From: Otis tarda | Lineage: Eukaryota > Chordata > Aves > Otidiformes > Otididae | NCBI GenBank assembly: GCA_026413225.1 | Contig: CM048552.1 | Span: 81,011,001 to 81,075,000, forward strand | Reading direction: 5' to 3' | Length of the DNA: 64,000 bases | Shown: piece after piece, positions 62,516 to 64,000 of the stretch | How positions within the stretch are numbered: the first letter of the stretch is position 1 | Layout of the letters: each line of letters opens with the position of its first letter | The notes under the pieces: model-generated | Database searches by the model: none | What the model saw: only the letters and a program-made list of their open reading frames with translations | What the model was told of the DNA's origin: nothing | Made by a program: the position numbers and the translations under genes

Positions 62516-62850
62516 TAAGGAATCACTTATGTTGGAAAAGATCCTTAAGATCACTGAGTCCAGCCATAAACCTAACACTACCAAGTCTGCCACTAAACCA
62601 TGTCCCTAAGCATCACATCTACACATCTTTTAAATACCTCCAGAGATAGTGACTCAGCCGCTTCCCTGGGCAGCCTGTTCCAATGCCTAATGACCTTTTC
62701 GGTGAAGAAATTTTTCCTGATATCCAATCTAAACCTCTCCTAGCACAACTTCAGGCTGTTTCCTCTCATCTTATCACTAGTTACTTGGGAAGAGAGACTG
62801 ACACCCACCTTGCTACAACCTCCTGTCAGGTAGTTGTAGAGAGCTTGTCA
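62516..62850 (-). mobile_element. CR1 LINE 3' end, reverse
   Basis: 'aaggaatcacttatgttgga' opens a CR1 tail with 'aagatccttaagatcactga', 'ccataaacctaacactacca' and 'ccactaaaccatgtccctaa'. It then passes into the coding end: 'cttccctgggcagcctgttc', 'tatccaatctaaacctctcc' and 'aagagagactgacacccacc'. The tail words identify the same subfamily as the forward copy ending at 57,428. It is 5'-truncated at about 62,850 ('gtagttgtagagagctt'). Confidence 0.93.
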
Positions 62851-64000
62851 GAAACAAGCAAAGGGATTATTTTTGTACCTAATGTACATGACAACTTCCT
62901 TTAACTTATCTATGATACAAGCTATCATATAATTTAAAAAAGATCTTCCATCTGAATTGTTCCAGTTTAAGGTTAATTCTACGTGCACTGAAGTACATGG
63001 AAAAGATTTAATTGAGTTTAAAACAATTTGACTGATTTGATTTAGCATGGGACCACACCAATTATCACTGGACCATAGTCTAGAACTTTCTATATTAGCT
63101 ATCTGTGTGAAGGCCATGAGAAGAAGATATGGCAATACAATGTTTTTATCTGTCAAAAAGAGAAAAATATAATTCAGGAGCAAGCATTTTAAATCTTGAT
63201 GTCTGGCCAATGAAATGGATTAAAAACGAGTTACAAACATAGTTTAGCTTGTTTACCAATTCTTCTAGACTATTAGTGTCTTTGTCTAAATATTTATTTC
63301 CTGGCCATTGTGTAAAAGAGCCCTGCAATCAGCAAGATGAATGACTGAGGATGATAAAACTGATTAAAAATGAAATTCTGTCAAGTCCATGAAATACACA
63401 ATATTAGAAAACTGAAAAATAGTTTCCTTTGAATCTCTGCCATAATAATCTGTCACTTTCTATTGACACTATGTAAATTTACTTTCATGACTACAGTCCT
63501 CTAAGTACTTTTTTCTTTTGTTATTTATGTTTTTCCAAAATTAGTGTCTTAAAAAGATACTTGTAGCACATAACTTTTAAAAATCTTTACATTGTTTACA
63601 TTGAGTATTAATGTCAGTTTACTGTTCTACCAAGTAGAAGTTCTATTTCTAAACAAAAATGCAATCTGGAAAAGAACATCAACAAGGGCCTAATTTCTCC
63701 ATGTTTAAGAAATGTAGATATATGTCTAAATTATTTAAATGTAAAACTAATTACTCTTCCTTATATGTAGTAACTCACAATAAATCAGAAAATCTTCAGG
63801 TCTGGAATTATGTTTTTGCTTTCTTCACTCATGCAAATAATATATTGCTGTGATATTCCATTATACTATGCTAATAAATAATGTTATTTGTAATGTATAT
63901 AGTGAACTAAAATGTGGATCAACCTATTAAGGTCAAAACTCTCCTGAGTAATTTTGCAAATATTAATCTAATTTTTTCAACATATGGACACATTTCTTAA
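62851..64000. other. Gene-free AT-rich stretch
   Basis: No exon, repeat or RNA gene recognised. A 120-codon minus frame (62,848-63,210) starts inside the CR1 boundary and shows no family motif. Confidence 0.55.

Noticed and set aside
1-64000. tRNA, rRNA, CRISPR arrays, prokaryotic operons or mitochondrial insertions
   Set aside because: I found no cloverleaf with A and B boxes, no rRNA-like blocks, no regularly spaced repeats and no mitochondrial gene words on either strand.

Overview
The window looks like about 64 kb of bird nuclear DNA, AT-rich and without an identifiable protein-coding gene. The main evidence is the repeat content. I count thirteen stretches of CR1, the dominant LINE of birds and other sauropsids. 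Most carry the CR1 3' end, whose short terminal repeat reads ATTCTATG-like on the sense strand and 'agaatcatagaat' on the other. There is also a solo LTR of a widespread avian endogenous retrovirus family and a smaller relative of it. Order or species cannot be fixed from the sequence alone.

Layout. 1-9,870: unique AT-rich DNA with one GC-richer patch (about 1.80-2.13 kb), an 11-bp-arm palindrome (3.19 kb) and a faint old repeat (4.1 kb). 9.88-10.87 kb: an old forward CR1. 10.9-20.9 kb: mostly unique DNA with a 27-bp tandem duplication plus hairpins (12.48 kb), a second 27-bp duplication (14.9 kb), small palindromes, and a possible very old repeat (17.3-17.65 kb). 20.94-22.03 kb: a forward CR1. 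23.70-24.54 kb: a solo LTR. 24.5-38.6 kb: unique DNA, a polypyrimidine tract, faint old repeats, and a short reverse CR1 (31.3 kb). 38.58-39.03 kb: a short forward CR1, with a G-quadruplex motif just upstream. 40.39-40.93 kb: a very old CR1. 41-50.7 kb: unique DNA with only short repeats. 50.7-62.85 kb: a dense cluster of eight CR1 stretches (one, at 56.7-57.4 kb, in two opposed parts) plus the LTR relative at 60.2 kb. The longest CR1 (53.60-55.60 kb) still shows reverse-transcriptase motifs.

No tRNA, rRNA, CRISPR, operon or other prokaryotic feature is present. The many short open frames are AT-rich chance frames, frames inside CR1 copies, or antisense shadows of those copies. One short segment does not behave like the rest. 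On the minus strand at about 53.17-53.36 kb a splice-acceptor-like sequence leads into a 40-codon open frame whose stop codon overlaps an AATAAA signal, followed by a T/GT-rich stretch. It could be a host terminal exon or the end of an old LTR; I cannot decide which from the sequence.

The window reads as an intron or gene desert shaped by several waves of CR1 insertion. The clearest unusual structures are the 5'-inverted CR1 at 56.7-57.4 kb, the CR1 cluster, and the unexplained 3'-end-like segment beside the largest CR1.
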